Assembly (NCBI GenBank): GCA_036310185.1
Contig: JAXJSH010000020.1
Location: 1 to 33,488 of the forward strand
Length of the DNA: 33,488 bases
Source of the DNA: JALENY01 sp036310185
Lineage (GTDB): Bacteria; Bacillota; Clostridia; Lachnospirales; Lachnospiraceae
Reading direction: 5' to 3'
Positions within the stretch are counted from its first letter, which is position 1. Each line of letters opens with the position of its first letter. Positions 1 to 8,172 of the stretch are shown here, piece by piece. The position numbers and the translations under genes are program-made. The notes under the pieces are model-generated. The model saw only the letters and a list, made by a program, of their open reading frames with translations. It had not been told where the DNA came from and made no database searches.

Positions 1-1532
1 CGCCCGTCACTGAGGATGATCATGATCTTATTCTCCTCCTCCCGCTCCAGAAGTGCATCCGCCGCTGCCTGAATGGCCAGACCATCCCGGTTGTTGGAAG
101 AAGTACTGTATTCGAAAATATTGTTATTGGCCTCCCGGCCATCGTCATAGGAGCGGAACCTGTGCATGATTGTGTAATCCCAGAACGTACAGAAACTCAT
201 GACCCGATGAGGAATATTTACATTACTCAGGGCTTCGCTTAAAATATATCCCTGCAGCGCCACCTGGCTCTGTCTTGCCATCTGTGAACCGCTGGCGTCG
301 ATCAGCACATCCACCACCAGATCCATGTTGTGATTTTTCAGTTCACGGGTAAAAATTTTTGCATCCCGGGTTCTTCCCACCCGCCACAGTCTGGATGGCG
401 CCAGTTTTCCACGGTCGGAGATCACTTCCTGTACCTCATTCCGCAAAGTCAGCGATTTTTTCAGGGTTTCTGTCAGTTCTGCAATATTTTTCTTAACCGC
501 CCGGTGATTATCATAATAGGCAAAACGGTTTTTATCCCGCTGTTTTCGGGCATATTCATACTGATAATTTCTGCGGACCGGATTTTTCAGGATTCCCTCT
601 GTAAAATACAGACCACAATCGCCATGAATGCCTTTGCAGTATCGATAATTGACCCGTTTTTCCTCCACCGGCGTGAGCCATGTTTTTCCATAATTAAGTT
701 CAATATAGGAGTAAACTTTTTTCAGCGATTCCTCATCCACCAGAAGAATGCGTTTCTGCCCCGGCTTTGGCTCTTCTTCCTTCTGTTCGGAAACAGTCTG
801 GGTATCTGTCATTTTGTCCATCATCTGTTCCGTCATCCGCTCCAGATAATTTTCGAAATTTTCCTGGTACATCTCCTCTGAAAGGAAGTCTTTCCAGTCA
901 TATTCCGTCAGTTCGTCCAGGGTCACTGCCAGAACCTTTTCCAGCCCGCCTGCCCGTTTTTCAAAATACGGATCGAACATTCGATTATAAAGACTGTCTA
1001 CTTTCCGGATCAGTTCCATGGTTTCCGCGGCATTTCGCAGTTCATGCAGCTCCGCCATATAATCACTGGTAATCTTATCGGTTTTGTATTCGCCCTGCAG
1101 CCCTTCTTTTAACATGGCTATCTTAACTCTGCCGGGCAGCGTTTTGCTCATCGGTTCAAAATCCAGTTCCAGAATGTCTGCAAAAGCCTGCTTTCTTATG
1201 GAGGCTACCCCTTTTCGCTCCTGCACAATCTTTTCACAGATTGCCTCTTCAACACACATCTGGGCGATGGACATGAGCATGGGCTCATCCGCCTGCAAAA
1301 ACACCTTTTTCACCAGATACATGCCCATTTCTTCTTTGTCAAAATAGCGCGCAAATGCCCCCTGTTTAATACCGTCATACAACGCAATATATTTTGACCG
1401 GGCAAATGCTTCCACATTCACTTTTGTATCCAGCGTATAGTCTCCGCTGACGGTCCACATCAGGTTTCGTATCCGATTTTCAATTTCCAGCTGTCTTTCT
1501 TCTATATTCACAGAGTTTGTATTTTCACGCAT
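1..1532 (-). CDS. VWA-domain protein, CobT/NorD-like, C-terminus cut off by window edge
   Basis: About 510 residues are visible; the C-terminus lies beyond base 1. The last third starts a von Willebrand A domain with a MIDAS motif DASGS near residue 411, then ends at an SDG strand at the edge. The N-terminal 400 residues are a helical, charged region typical of VWA partners of MoxR ATPases (the CobT/NorD type). Such pairs act as metal-chelatase-like or protein-maturation chaperones; the substrate here is unknown. The gene follows the AAA ATPase at 1643-2563 after a 110-nt gap, so the two probably form one transcript. The ATG at 1532 opens with residues MRENTNSV. Its ribosome binding site is weak, so the exact start is less certain than the gene. 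Confidence 0.88.
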   Translation of the reverse strand, partial: MRENTNSVNIEERQLEIENRIRNLMWTVSGDYTLDTKVNVEAFARSKYIALYDGIKQGAFARYFDKEEMGMYLVKKVFLQADEPMLMSIAQMCVEEAICEKIVQERKGVASIRKQAFADILELDFEPMSKTLPGRVKIAMLKEGLQGEYKTDKITSDYMAELHELRNAAETMELIRKVDSLYNRMFDPYFEKRAGGLEKVLAVTLDELTEYDWKDFLSEEMYQENFENYLERMTEQMMDKMTDTQTVSEQKEEEPKPGQKRILLVDEESLKKVYSYIELNYGKTWLTPVEEKRVNYRYCKGIHGDCGLYFTEGILKNPVRRNYQYEYARKQRDKNRFAYYDNHRAVKKNIAELTETLKKSLTLRNEVQEVISDRGKLAPSRLWRVGRTRDAKIFTRELKNHNMDLVVDVLIDASGSQMARQSQVALQGYILSEALSNVNIPHRVMSFCTFWDYTIMHRFRSYDDGREANNNIFEYSTSSNNRDGLAIQAAADALLEREEENKIMIILSDG

Positions 1533-1642
1533 AGCAACATCCGCTCTCTTTACATTTTAATAACTTCTGCTTTCCCGGTATCTAATGTCTTCTATTTTTC
1601 CGCATATTATCCGAAAATCGCTTTCTCTGCACAGTTTAATGC

Positions 1643-2563
1643 TCAAACTTCCCACACGTCCGAAGCCTTCCATTCCTTCGGAATCCGGGTCATGACCACA
1701 TCTTCCACGATTTCTTTCTCGAATATGTCAAAACTTTTATTTACAATTCCCATTTTAACCGCCAAATAAGGATTTAATCCACACTCCATGGTACGAATTG
1801 CCGCAATTAATCCACGAAGATCCAGCGCCTTTGTGGAAATCTCACCGTTTCCGGCTTTTGTCTGCAGATCCAGAAATACTCCCACAAACTGCTCTCTGGA
1901 CTCTTTCTTCAGCTTCGGAAATGTAGTTGTCAGGATCATCTCCAGCGTTTCCTCATTCTGCGCCGGCATATCAATCACCAGAAATCGGGAAACCAGTGCC
2001 TCATTCAGTTCTTTTGTTCCCGCATAACCATAGTTCATCGTTCCAATAAAACGGGCCGCCGGATGCAGATCGATTTTGTCATACCCCGGCACATCTATGC
2101 TTCTGCGGTAATCCAGTGTGGCGTGCAGCACGGAAACCGCATCGTTTTTTGCCATATTGACCTCATCCAGTATACCAAAACCGCCGTACTGGGCGCACTG
2201 GTAAATACTTCCCCTGCGAAGCTGTACCTGATTATCCACAAAGGTATCTGTACCAATCAGGTCACCGCTGTTTATATTCACGTGAAAGGATACGTTGAAA
2301 ACCGGACGTCCAAATAGATAAGCCAGATTCTCCGCCAGCACATTTTTCCCTGTCGCTTTCGCACCGGTCAGCAGCAGATTTTCACCTTTCAGAAGTGCTG
2401 CAATTCCCATTTCCAGTACTTCTCTTCCAAAAAAGGGGATCTGAGGGCGCACCACACGGTGTGTGACTGCCTCATCTACCGGATACTGGTTCTGGCAGAC
2501 CTCCAGAGCTTCGATCAGACCCGGGTCCACATTCTGTTCTCTTAAAAAATTGAATTTATCCAT
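1643..2563 (-). CDS. MoxR-type AAA+ ATPase
   Basis: A 306-residue AAA+ ATPase of the MoxR/CobS group. Walker A is GAKATGKN at residues 67-74, Walker B is GILDE at 130-134, sensor 1 is GTMN at 174-177, and LVSRF near 190 supplies the likely arginine finger. The Walker A ends in Asn instead of the usual Thr/Ser. I think this is common in this clostridial subfamily, but that is from memory. The reading frame stays open to 2650, yet the extra 29 residues come partly from a repeat element. The start at 2563 (MDKFNFLREQ) has GGATGGAG six bases upstream, so I chose it. It probably remodels or loads a substrate together with the VWA protein encoded next. Confidence 0.9.
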   Translation of the reverse strand: MDKFNFLREQNVDPGLIEALEVCQNQYPVDEAVTHRVVRPQIPFFGREVLEMGIAALLKGENLLLTGAKATGKNVLAENLAYLFGRPVFNVSFHVNINSGDLIGTDTFVDNQVQLRRGSIYQCAQYGGFGILDEVNMAKNDAVSVLHATLDYRRSIDVPGYDKIDLHPAARFIGTMNYGYAGTKELNEALVSRFLVIDMPAQNEETLEMILTTTFPKLKKESREQFVGVFLDLQTKAGNGEISTKALDLRGLIAAIRTMECGLNPYLAVKMGIVNKSFDIFEKEIVEDVVMTRIPKEWKASDVWEV

Positions 2564-2636
2564 ATTCATCTCCATCCTCATCTGTTCTTTTGAATCACCG
2601 TCAAAAAATTTCATACCTGCACCGTACAATTTTAAT

Positions 2637-2710
2637 GATACCAGAGTCAAAGGGTCACATGTTTCATGCCTGCATGAAAAAATGCGACTGTAAAATTTTA
2701 CCTTGACTGC
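2637..2710 (-). repeat. Hairpin repeat, copy 1, in the 5' untranslated region of the MoxR gene
   Basis: The core is the near-palindrome TTTCATGCCTGCATGAAA at 2662-2679, extended by a GTCACA/TGCGAC outer stem with one mismatch. The ends carry AGTCAA (2644-2649) and TTGACT (2703-2708) as inverted repeats. The same core and ends recur at 24552-24650 in the same orientation relative to the downstream gene. Copy 1 lacks about 30 nt found in the middle of copy 2. It starts about 12 nt after the predicted transcription start and ends 73 nt before the MoxR start codon. Confidence 0.8.
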
Positions 2711-2729
2711 GTCTGTCTTCTATAATTCC

Positions 2730-2758
2730 AGTATATCGACTGAATTTACCGGACGCAA
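2730..2758 (-). promoter_or_regulatory. Promoter for the MoxR-VWA operon
   Basis: On the minus strand, -35 is TTGCGT (2753-2758) and -10 is TATACT (2730-2735), separated by 17 nt. Both hexamers are close to sigma-A consensus. Transcription should start near 2723, which puts the repeat at 2637-2710 inside the leader. Confidence 0.65.
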
Positions 2759-2810
2759 GCTATTAATTGCGGAAAAATTTCAGAAACACATAGAAAATAT
2801 TCTACTAAAA

Positions 2811-2855
2811 AGGATTGACAATCATCGGAGTTTCATTCCCCTGATCGTCAATCCT
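2811..2855 (-). terminator. Intrinsic terminator after the transposase-like remnant
   Basis: A 14-bp stem (2811-2824 with 2842-2855) is followed on the minus strand by TTTTTAG. The single non-Watson-Crick position is a G-U pair in the minus-strand RNA but an A-C mismatch in the plus-strand RNA. This supports the minus direction. It lies 20 nt past the stop codon of the remnant at 2875-3114. Confidence 0.75.
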
Positions 2856-2874
2856 GTTCCACGTAATTGCTGCT

Positions 2875-3114
2875 TTAGCTTTTTATAAATATGTATTCTT
2901 TTGCAAGTTTTTCATCGGACAAATCCGGATTTTCCTGCATTCTCTGCTTTTCTTCATCATATTCAAATAAACTGCTCATATACACTTCTGCCTGATTCCT
3001 CCTTAATAATTCTGATAACACACCTTCCTGAATACATTCCTTAATCGCTTTTTCTACCGCTTCTGCCAGAGGCATTGATTGGCTATATGTTCTCACTTTC
3101 GTGATATTCTTCAA
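2875..3114 (-). pseudogene. Remnant of an Rpn-family / PD-(D/E)XK transposase-like protein (C-terminal tail only)
   Basis: Seventy-nine residues, reading SMPLAEAVEKAIKECIQEG then LLRRNQAEV and a YDEEK segment. This pattern matches, from memory, the C-terminal tail of Rpn/PD-(D/E)XK recombination-promoting nuclease or putative transposase proteins common in Lachnospiraceae. In those the nuclease core sits upstream, but here it is absent. The frame begins at a TTG directly after an in-frame TGA. A strong AGGAGG (3121-3126 region) also fits an overlapping ATG at 3118 that stops after about 10 codons. It has a plausible promoter upstream and a good terminator downstream, so the tail may still be transcribed. 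Whether it is translated is unclear. Confidence 0.55.
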
Positions 3115-3176
3115 TCATTTGTCCTCCTGTTCTGAGAGGATCTTATTCTCAGAATCCTCTCTGCATATTTTGTGGA

Positions 3177-3263
3177 ATAAGCATTGAAAATTTCTAAGAT
3201 ATGATTTTTAGAATGAAATAGGATGGGACACAGCCCAAAGAATATTAGAAATGTAATGCTTAT
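3177..3263. repeat. Imperfect inverted repeat, about 87 bp
   Basis: The left arm at 3177-3197 (ATAAGCATT then ATTTCTAA) matches the reverse complement of the right arm at 3245-3263 (TTAGAAAT then AATGCTTAT). A GAAA/GT difference separates the two halves. A small GGG-ACACAG-CCC hairpin sits in the middle. No flanking target duplication is obvious. It lies just upstream of the transposase-like remnant and could be a miniature-element relic or a leader hairpin. Confidence 0.55.
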
Positions 3264-3267
3264 AAAA

Positions 3268-3296
3268 AAATTATCATATCATTGTGAAAATGTCAA
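3268..3296 (-). promoter_or_regulatory. Possible promoter upstream of the transposase-like remnant
   Basis: On the minus strand, a consensus -35 TTGACA (3291-3296) is followed 17 nt later by a weak -10 TAATTT (3268-3273). The region is very AT-rich, so chance matches are likely. Confidence 0.35.
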
Positions 3297-3356
3297 TCTA
3301 TAATTTGCATATTATAATTTCAGATTTTCTTTCCATGTTTTCATTTTTTCAAAAAT

Positions 3357-3399
3357 AAGAAGACATATGTGACTCTCCTCCAATCACATATGTCTTCTT
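3357..3399 (-). terminator. Strong intrinsic terminator of pyrG
   Basis: A perfect 16-bp stem (3357-3372 with 3384-3399) with an 11-nt loop is followed on the minus strand by ATTTTTG. It lies 44 nt past the pyrG stop codon. On the plus strand it is followed by CTTTATTTT, so it may work both ways. Confidence 0.88.
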
Positions 3400-3443
3400 A
3401 CCTTTATTTTGATTATATTTCCAAATGATACCCGCTCTTCGTT

Positions 3444-5054
3444 TTATCTTTTTTCTTTATGCTCCAATGCCGCCGCAACAAATCCTCTGAACAGGGGATG
3501 GGGACGGTTCGGTCTTGATTTCAATTCCGGATGGGCCTGTGTCGCCACAAAGAACGGATGATCTTTCAGCTCGATCATTTCTACAATTCTTCCATCCGGC
3601 GAAATACCGGACAGCACCATTCCTTTTTCTTCCAGCTCATCTCTGTATTCATTGTTTACTTCATAACGGTGTCTATGGCGTTCCTGAATGGTTTCTTTTC
3701 CATACAGTTCATAGGCTTTGCTGTCTTTTTTCAGTACACACGGATAGGAACCAAGTCTTAAAGTCCCTCCAATATCCGTAACTCCATTCTGATCCGGCAT
3801 CAGGTCAATGACCGGATGGGTTGTCTCCGGATTCAATTCGATGCTGTGGGCATCTGCATATCCAAGCACATTTCTTGCATATTCCACGATGGATAACTGC
3901 ATGCCAAGGCAAAGTCCAAGGAACGGAATCTTATTTTCACGTGCATAATGAATGGCATAGATCTTACCATCGATTCCACGGTCACCAAAACCGCCCGGAA
4001 CTAAAATTCCATCCACATCTCCAAGCAGTTCTCCCACATTTTCTCCGGTCACCTTTTCTGAATCAATCCATTTGATCTGTACCGTTGACTTATTTCCGAT
4101 TCCACCATGTTTCAGCGCTTCCACCACACTGATGTAAGCATCGTGAAGCTGGATGTATTTTCCAACCAACGCCACGGTCACGTCTCTGGTCGGATTGCGC
4201 AGAGCGTCGATCATCTCCGTCCAATCCGTCAGATCCGGTTTCGGACAGTCTATATGCAGAGACTCACAGACAACATCGGCCAGTTTTTCTTTTTCCATGG
4301 CAATGGGCGCCTCGTACAGATACTCCACATCCAGGTTCTGCAGCACATGATTGCTCGGTACATTGCAAAAAAGCGCAATCTTATCTTTAATCTGCTGATC
4401 CAGCGGCAGTTCCGAACGGCATACGATGATATCCGGCTGTATTCCCATTCCCTGCAGTTCCTTTACACTGGCCTGCGTCGGTTTTGTCTTCATTTCCCCG
4501 GAAGCACGCAGATACGGGATCAGTGTGACATGTATCAGAATCGCATTTTCATGACCCACATCATGCTGGAACTGACGGATGGATTCCAGAAAGGGCTGAC
4601 TTTCGATGTCTCCAACCGTTCCGCCAACTTCAATAATGGCAATTCTCATATCTTCTTCTGCTTCATTGCGGTAAAATCTGGATTTAATCTCATTTGTAAT
4701 ATGCGGAATTACCTGTACCGTTCCTCCGCCGTAATCGCCCCGACGCTCCTTATGAAGCACGGACCAGTAGATCTTGCCGGTGGTTACATTGGAATTCTGA
4801 GTCAGACTTTCATCGATAAAACGCTCATAATGTCCCAGATCCAGGTCTGTCTCTGCCCCGTCATCGGTTACAAACACCTCACCGTGCTGAATGGGATTCA
4901 TGGTACCCGGGTCAATATTTATATATGGGTCAAATTTCTGCATGGTCACCTTATAGCCCCTTGCTTTTAAAAGACGTCCCAAAGATGCCGCCGTAATACC
5001 TTTTCCAAGTCCCGAAACTACTCCGCCTGTCACAAATACATACTTTACTGCCAT
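3444..5054 (-). CDS. pyrG: CTP synthase
   Basis: Makes CTP from UTP, ATP and glutamine, the last step of de novo pyrimidine nucleotide synthesis. The 536 residues are the usual length. The N-terminal synthetase domain opens with the P-loop region GGVVSGLGKGITAAS (10-24). The C-terminal class I glutamine amidotransferase has GLCLGMQ with nucleophile Cys382, and the His508/Glu510 pair in ATQAHPE. The start has AGGAGGA upstream in the minus-strand leader. The 180-nt leader holds a long hairpin at 5162-5229. In Bacillus, pyrG is controlled by CTP-sensitive attenuation with an RNA starting GGG. I do not see that start sequence clearly here, so control by the same route is unproven. Confidence 0.98.
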   Translation of the reverse strand: MAVKYVFVTGGVVSGLGKGITAASLGRLLKARGYKVTMQKFDPYINIDPGTMNPIQHGEVFVTDDGAETDLDLGHYERFIDESLTQNSNVTTGKIYWSVLHKERRGDYGGGTVQVIPHITNEIKSRFYRNEAEEDMRIAIIEVGGTVGDIESQPFLESIRQFQHDVGHENAILIHVTLIPYLRASGEMKTKPTQASVKELQGMGIQPDIIVCRSELPLDQQIKDKIALFCNVPSNHVLQNLDVEYLYEAPIAMEKEKLADVVCESLHIDCPKPDLTDWTEMIDALRNPTRDVTVALVGKYIQLHDAYISVVEALKHGGIGNKSTVQIKWIDSEKVTGENVGELLGDVDGILVPGGFGDRGIDGKIYAIHYARENKIPFLGLCLGMQLSIVEYARNVLGYADAHSIELNPETTHPVIDLMPDQNGVTDIGGTLRLGSYPCVLKKDSKAYELYGKETIQERHRHRYEVNNEYRDELEEKGMVLSGISPDGRIVEMIELKDHPFFVATQAHPELKSRPNRPHPLFRGFVAAALEHKEKR

Positions 5055-5161
5055 CTCTCTTCCTCCTGCTCAAAACTGTGCTTATTCTTAAAACAATTTC
5101 ATCTGATGTGAGATCTGCCATTATTATGGATTTTTTCCACGAAAATATTTCCATAATCAAA

Positions 5162-5229
5162 AATGGGGACTTCTCCCCGGCAAAAACCGATTTGTCCATC
5201 AGCTTTTGCCACCGGAGACAGTCCCCATT
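5162..5229 (-). repeat. Long imperfect hairpin of the GGGGACT palindrome type, upstream of pyrG
   Basis: AATGGGGACT and its exact complement AGTCCCCATT close the ends. They continue into TCTCC/GGAGA and GGCAAAA/TTTTGCC stems, about 22 bp in all, with a 17-nt loop. In the minus-strand direction TTTTTG follows, so it could end galE transcription or act as an attenuator before pyrG. A second small inverted repeat, ATTATGGA (5123-5130) with TCCATAAT (5150-5157), lies between it and pyrG. A candidate -10 TATAAT sits at 5272-5277 without a good -35. Nothing else is recognisable in 5230-5459. Confidence 0.6.
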
Positions 5230-5459
5230 GACATATCTTTCTCTATTGAATTTTTTATTTCATAACACCGTATTATAATAATACTTTTCTTACCCTGATT
5301 TCAATATGTAATTTTATTTTTCTATAAAATTCTAACAACTATTCACAAGGTGCCATTCACATAATGCCGGAATATACATATTCACCAAAGCAAAACATTT
5401 TATCCGGTCATTTTGTTCATGGCGCTGTTGTCAGCTATGAATGCCCATGTACTGCAAAA

Positions 5460-6476
5460 TCAGCTGCGGTATCCGTCCGGATTCTGTGACTGCCATCTCC
5501 AGGAATCTTCACACATTTCTTCCAGATTGCGCTCTGCCACCCAGCCAAGCTCCGCTTTTGCCTTTGCCGGATCTGCATAGCAGGTCGCGATATCGCCGGC
5601 ACGTCTGCCCTGAATCTCATACGGCAGCTCTTTTCCACAGGCTTTTGAAAATGCTTTGATAATATCCAGAACGCTGTATCCGTTACCGGTTCCCAGATTA
5701 TAAATATTGACTCCTTTGGTGCGCTCCATTGCCTCAATGGCCTTTACATGACCAATCGCCAGATCTACTACATGGATATAATCACGCACTCCGGTTCCAT
5801 CCGGTGTATCATAATCGTTGCCGAATACGTTTACATGCGGTCTTTTGCCGACTGCCACCTGTGCCACATACGGAACCAGGTTATTTGGAATTCCCTTGGG
5901 ATCTTCACCGATCAGACCTGACTTATGTGCGCCAATGGGATTGAAATAGCGAAGCAGTGTTACCTGCCACTCATTGTCACTTTTCCAGATATCCGTCAAA
6001 ACACGTTCCAGCATGGACTTTGTCTCACCATACGGATTGGTTGTAATTCCCTTCGGACATTCCTCGGTAATCGGAATGAAAGCAGGATCACCATAGACCG
6101 TTGCAGAAGAACTGAATACAATCTTTTTCACGCCATGACTGCGCATTACATCACATAATACCAGTGTACCGGCTACATTATTATAATAATACTCGATTGG
6201 TTTCTGCACAGATTCTCCAACTGCCTTATAACCTGCAAAATGTATTACAGAATCAATTTTTTCCTGTTCAAAAACCTGATTCATGGCCTCACGGTCAAGA
6301 ATGTCCGCTTTATAAAACTTTGGTTTCGTACCCGTAATTTTCTCAATCCGTTCCAAAACCACTTCACTTGCATTATAAAGATTATCTGCAATAACTACTT
6401 CATATCCTGCGTTGATCAGTTCTACACAGGTATGACTTCCAATAAAGCCGGCTCCGCCGGTAACTAAAATTGCCAT
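5460..6476 (-). CDS. galE: UDP-glucose 4-epimerase
   Basis: Interconverts UDP-glucose and UDP-galactose using tightly bound NAD, feeding galactose use and surface polysaccharide synthesis. The 338 residues are the family's normal length. The Rossmann NAD-binding motif GGAGFIG is at residues 7-13. The catalytic set is the SSSAT segment near 122-126 plus Tyr149 and Lys153 in NPYGETK. The frame is open for another 15 codons upstream. The start at 6476 (MAILVTGG) has AGAGGAG nine bases before it and gives the standard N-terminus. It lies after the ribosomal cluster, separated by a terminator-like hairpin. It has no galactose-pathway neighbours here, so it is probably a housekeeping copy. Confidence 0.96.
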   Translation of the reverse strand: MAILVTGGAGFIGSHTCVELINAGYEVVIADNLYNASEVVLERIEKITGTKPKFYKADILDREAMNQVFEQEKIDSVIHFAGYKAVGESVQKPIEYYYNNVAGTLVLCDVMRSHGVKKIVFSSSATVYGDPAFIPITEECPKGITTNPYGETKSMLERVLTDIWKSDNEWQVTLLRYFNPIGAHKSGLIGEDPKGIPNNLVPYVAQVAVGKRPHVNVFGNDYDTPDGTGVRDYIHVVDLAIGHVKAIEAMERTKGVNIYNLGTGNGYSVLDIIKAFSKACGKELPYEIQGRRAGDIATCYADPAKAKAELGWVAERNLEEMCEDSWRWQSQNPDGYRS

Positions 6477-6507
6477 AATAAGGTCTCCTCTGTCTGAAAT
6501 AAAAGTA

Positions 6508-6533
6508 GGGTGGCGCACCACTGTACACCACCC
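6508..6533 (-). terminator. Terminator-like hairpin at the end of the ribosomal protein cluster
   Basis: GGGTGG pairs with CCACCC around a 14-nt loop, and the minus strand then reads TACTTTTATTT. It starts 8 nt past the rplQ stop codon and 32 nt before galE. The T-run is interrupted, so some read-through into galE is likely. Confidence 0.6.
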
Positions 6534-6540
6534 GTAATAA

Positions 6541-7077
6541 TTAAACTAACTCGATAAGTACTTTCATAGCACCATCGCCTTTACGCTGAGCGATTTTGAC
6601 GATTCTTGTGTAACCACCGTTACGTCCTTCATATTTCGGAGCGATTTCGTCGAACATTTTCTGTGCCATGTCGATTTTCTTTGTATTAGCTTTTTTACCT
6701 TTGTTCTCTTTCGGAACTTCTGTTACTGCGTAGAATACTTTGTTCATCTGTCTTCTTGCATGAAGTCTGGAAGGCATATCTTTTTTGATCTCTTTCTCTA
6801 CTTCATCGTATACAGTAACTTTCTTTCCGTCAACAACTTCTTTTACACGTTTGCCGTCAGCATCTTTGCGAGCTACTTTAGCGGTAACTTTAACGGTTTC
6901 GTAGTTGTCTTTTTCTTTGATTGCAAGAGCTACAAGACTTTCAGCGATTTTGCGGATTTCTTTTGCTTTTGCTTCTGTAGTAATGATTTTACCATGGTAT
7001 AACAGATTTGTTACCTGGTTTCTCAGTAATGCTTTTCTCTGGCTAGCGGTTCTGCTAAGTTTTCTATATCCTGCCAT
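6541..7077 (-). CDS. rplQ: Ribosomal protein bL17, with an internal insertion
   Basis: Large-subunit protein near the peptide exit tunnel. At 178 residues it is about 50 longer than the usual 120-127. The N-terminal part (YRKLSRTASQRKALLRNQV) and the C-terminal part ending RIVKIAQRKGDGA are standard. The extra segment, near residues 60-115, is lysine-rich with KDADGKRVKEVVDGKK and a KEIKKDMPSR stretch. This looks like a lineage insertion rather than a frameshift, because both flanks stay in frame. The start at 7077 has GGAGGAG upstream and matches the family N-terminus, unlike the 12 extra codons before it. It is the last ribosomal gene of the alpha part. Confidence 0.96.
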   Translation of the reverse strand: MAGYRKLSRTASQRKALLRNQVTNLLYHGKIITTEAKAKEIRKIAESLVALAIKEKDNYETVKVTAKVARKDADGKRVKEVVDGKKVTVYDEVEKEIKKDMPSRLHARRQMNKVFYAVTEVPKENKGKKANTKKIDMAQKMFDEIAPKYEGRNGGYTRIVKIAQRKGDGAMKVLIELV

Positions 7078-7160
7078 TGTTATTTCTCCTCCATTTGTGG
7101 AACGACTGAGCACGCTTCTTCGGACTTACTGGACAGTCGCTTTTTCTCTACAAATTATTC

Positions 7161-8120
7161 TTATTCATCACTCGGACGCAGCTGCAGTCCCAGTTCTTTC
7201 AGTTTAGCCAGTACTTCTTCCAGGGACTTGCGGCCCAGGTTACGAACTTTCATCATATCATCAGAAGTTCTGTCACACAGCTCTTCTACGGTGTTGATAC
7301 CGGCTCTCTTCAAGCAGTTGTAAGAACGAACGGATAATTCCAGTTCATCAATGTTCATTTCAAGTGCTTTTTCTTTTTCGTTGTCTTCTTTTTCGATCAT
7401 TACTTCGGTGGACTTAGCAGTCTCAGTAAGGTCGATAAAGAGTTTCAGGTGTTCGCTTAATACTTTTGCAGCAAGGCTGACAGCTTCTTCCGGATCCAGT
7501 GTACCTTTGGTATATACATCCAGAGTCAGTTTGTCATAGTCTGTAACCTGACCAACACGAGTGTTCTCAACGGTCATATTTACACGTTCTACCGGTGTAT
7601 AGATAGAATCTACTGCAATGACACCAATCGGCATATCGTCGGATTTGCCCTTGTCTGCACTCACATAACCGCGGCCTTTTGTAATGGTAAGTTCCATGTA
7701 CAGTTTGCAGTCTGCGCCGCCGCTTAAAGTAGCGATTACCTGATCCGGGTTCATGATCTCAATATCCTGATCCACCTGAATATCAGATGCTCTTACCACA
7801 CCGGCACCTTCGTACTCGATGTAAGCTACTTTCGGCTCGTCTGACTCGCTGTTATTGCGAATTGCAAGACTTTTCAGGTTCATGATAATCTCTGTTACAT
7901 CCTCTTTTACGCCTGGGATGGAACTGAACTCATGAAGCACGCCTTCGATTTTAACCTGACTTACGGCTGCACCCGGCAGAGAAGAAAGCATAATCCTTCT
8001 CAGCGAGTTACCAAGTGTTGTACCGTAACCTCTTTCCAGCGGTTCCACTACAAAACGACCGTATTTTCTATCTTCAGATATTTCTGTAATTTCAATCTTC
8101 GGTTTGTTAAAATCAAACAC
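7161..8120 (-). CDS. rpoA: RNA polymerase alpha subunit
   Basis: The alpha dimer is the scaffold for assembling RNA polymerase, and its C-terminal domain contacts promoter UP elements and activators. The 319 residues have the classic layout. The N-terminal domain carries GYGTTLGNSLRRIMLSSLPG (residues 32-51). An acidic linker follows near 240. The C-terminal domain holds the NCLKRAGINTVEEL and RNLGRKSLEEV helices. It is placed between rpsD and rplQ as in most bacteria. An 8-bp hairpin (7101-7108 with 7134-7141), with one G-U pair on the minus strand, lies in the gap to rplQ. Confidence 0.98.
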   Translation of the reverse strand: MFDFNKPKIEITEISEDRKYGRFVVEPLERGYGTTLGNSLRRIMLSSLPGAAVSQVKIEGVLHEFSSIPGVKEDVTEIIMNLKSLAIRNNSESDEPKVAYIEYEGAGVVRASDIQVDQDIEIMNPDQVIATLSGGADCKLYMELTITKGRGYVSADKGKSDDMPIGVIAVDSIYTPVERVNMTVENTRVGQVTDYDKLTLDVYTKGTLDPEEAVSLAAKVLSEHLKLFIDLTETAKSTEVMIEKEDNEKEKALEMNIDELELSVRSYNCLKRAGINTVEELCDRTSDDMMKVRNLGRKSLEEVLAKLKELGLQLRPSDE

Positions 8121-8172
8121 TAAACTTCCCTCCTTCTGGGTTATCTTATTGTTGAGGGTGACCTGTCACAAA

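Noticed and set aside
2564..2650. A 29-codon in-frame extension of the MoxR ATPase
   Set aside because: It begins in the hairpin repeat, and the ATG at 2563 has a good ribosome binding site.
4107..4970. A 287-codon open frame antisense to pyrG
   Set aside because: It lies wholly inside pyrG on the other strand, shows no recognisable motif, and pyrG is complete with all catalytic residues.
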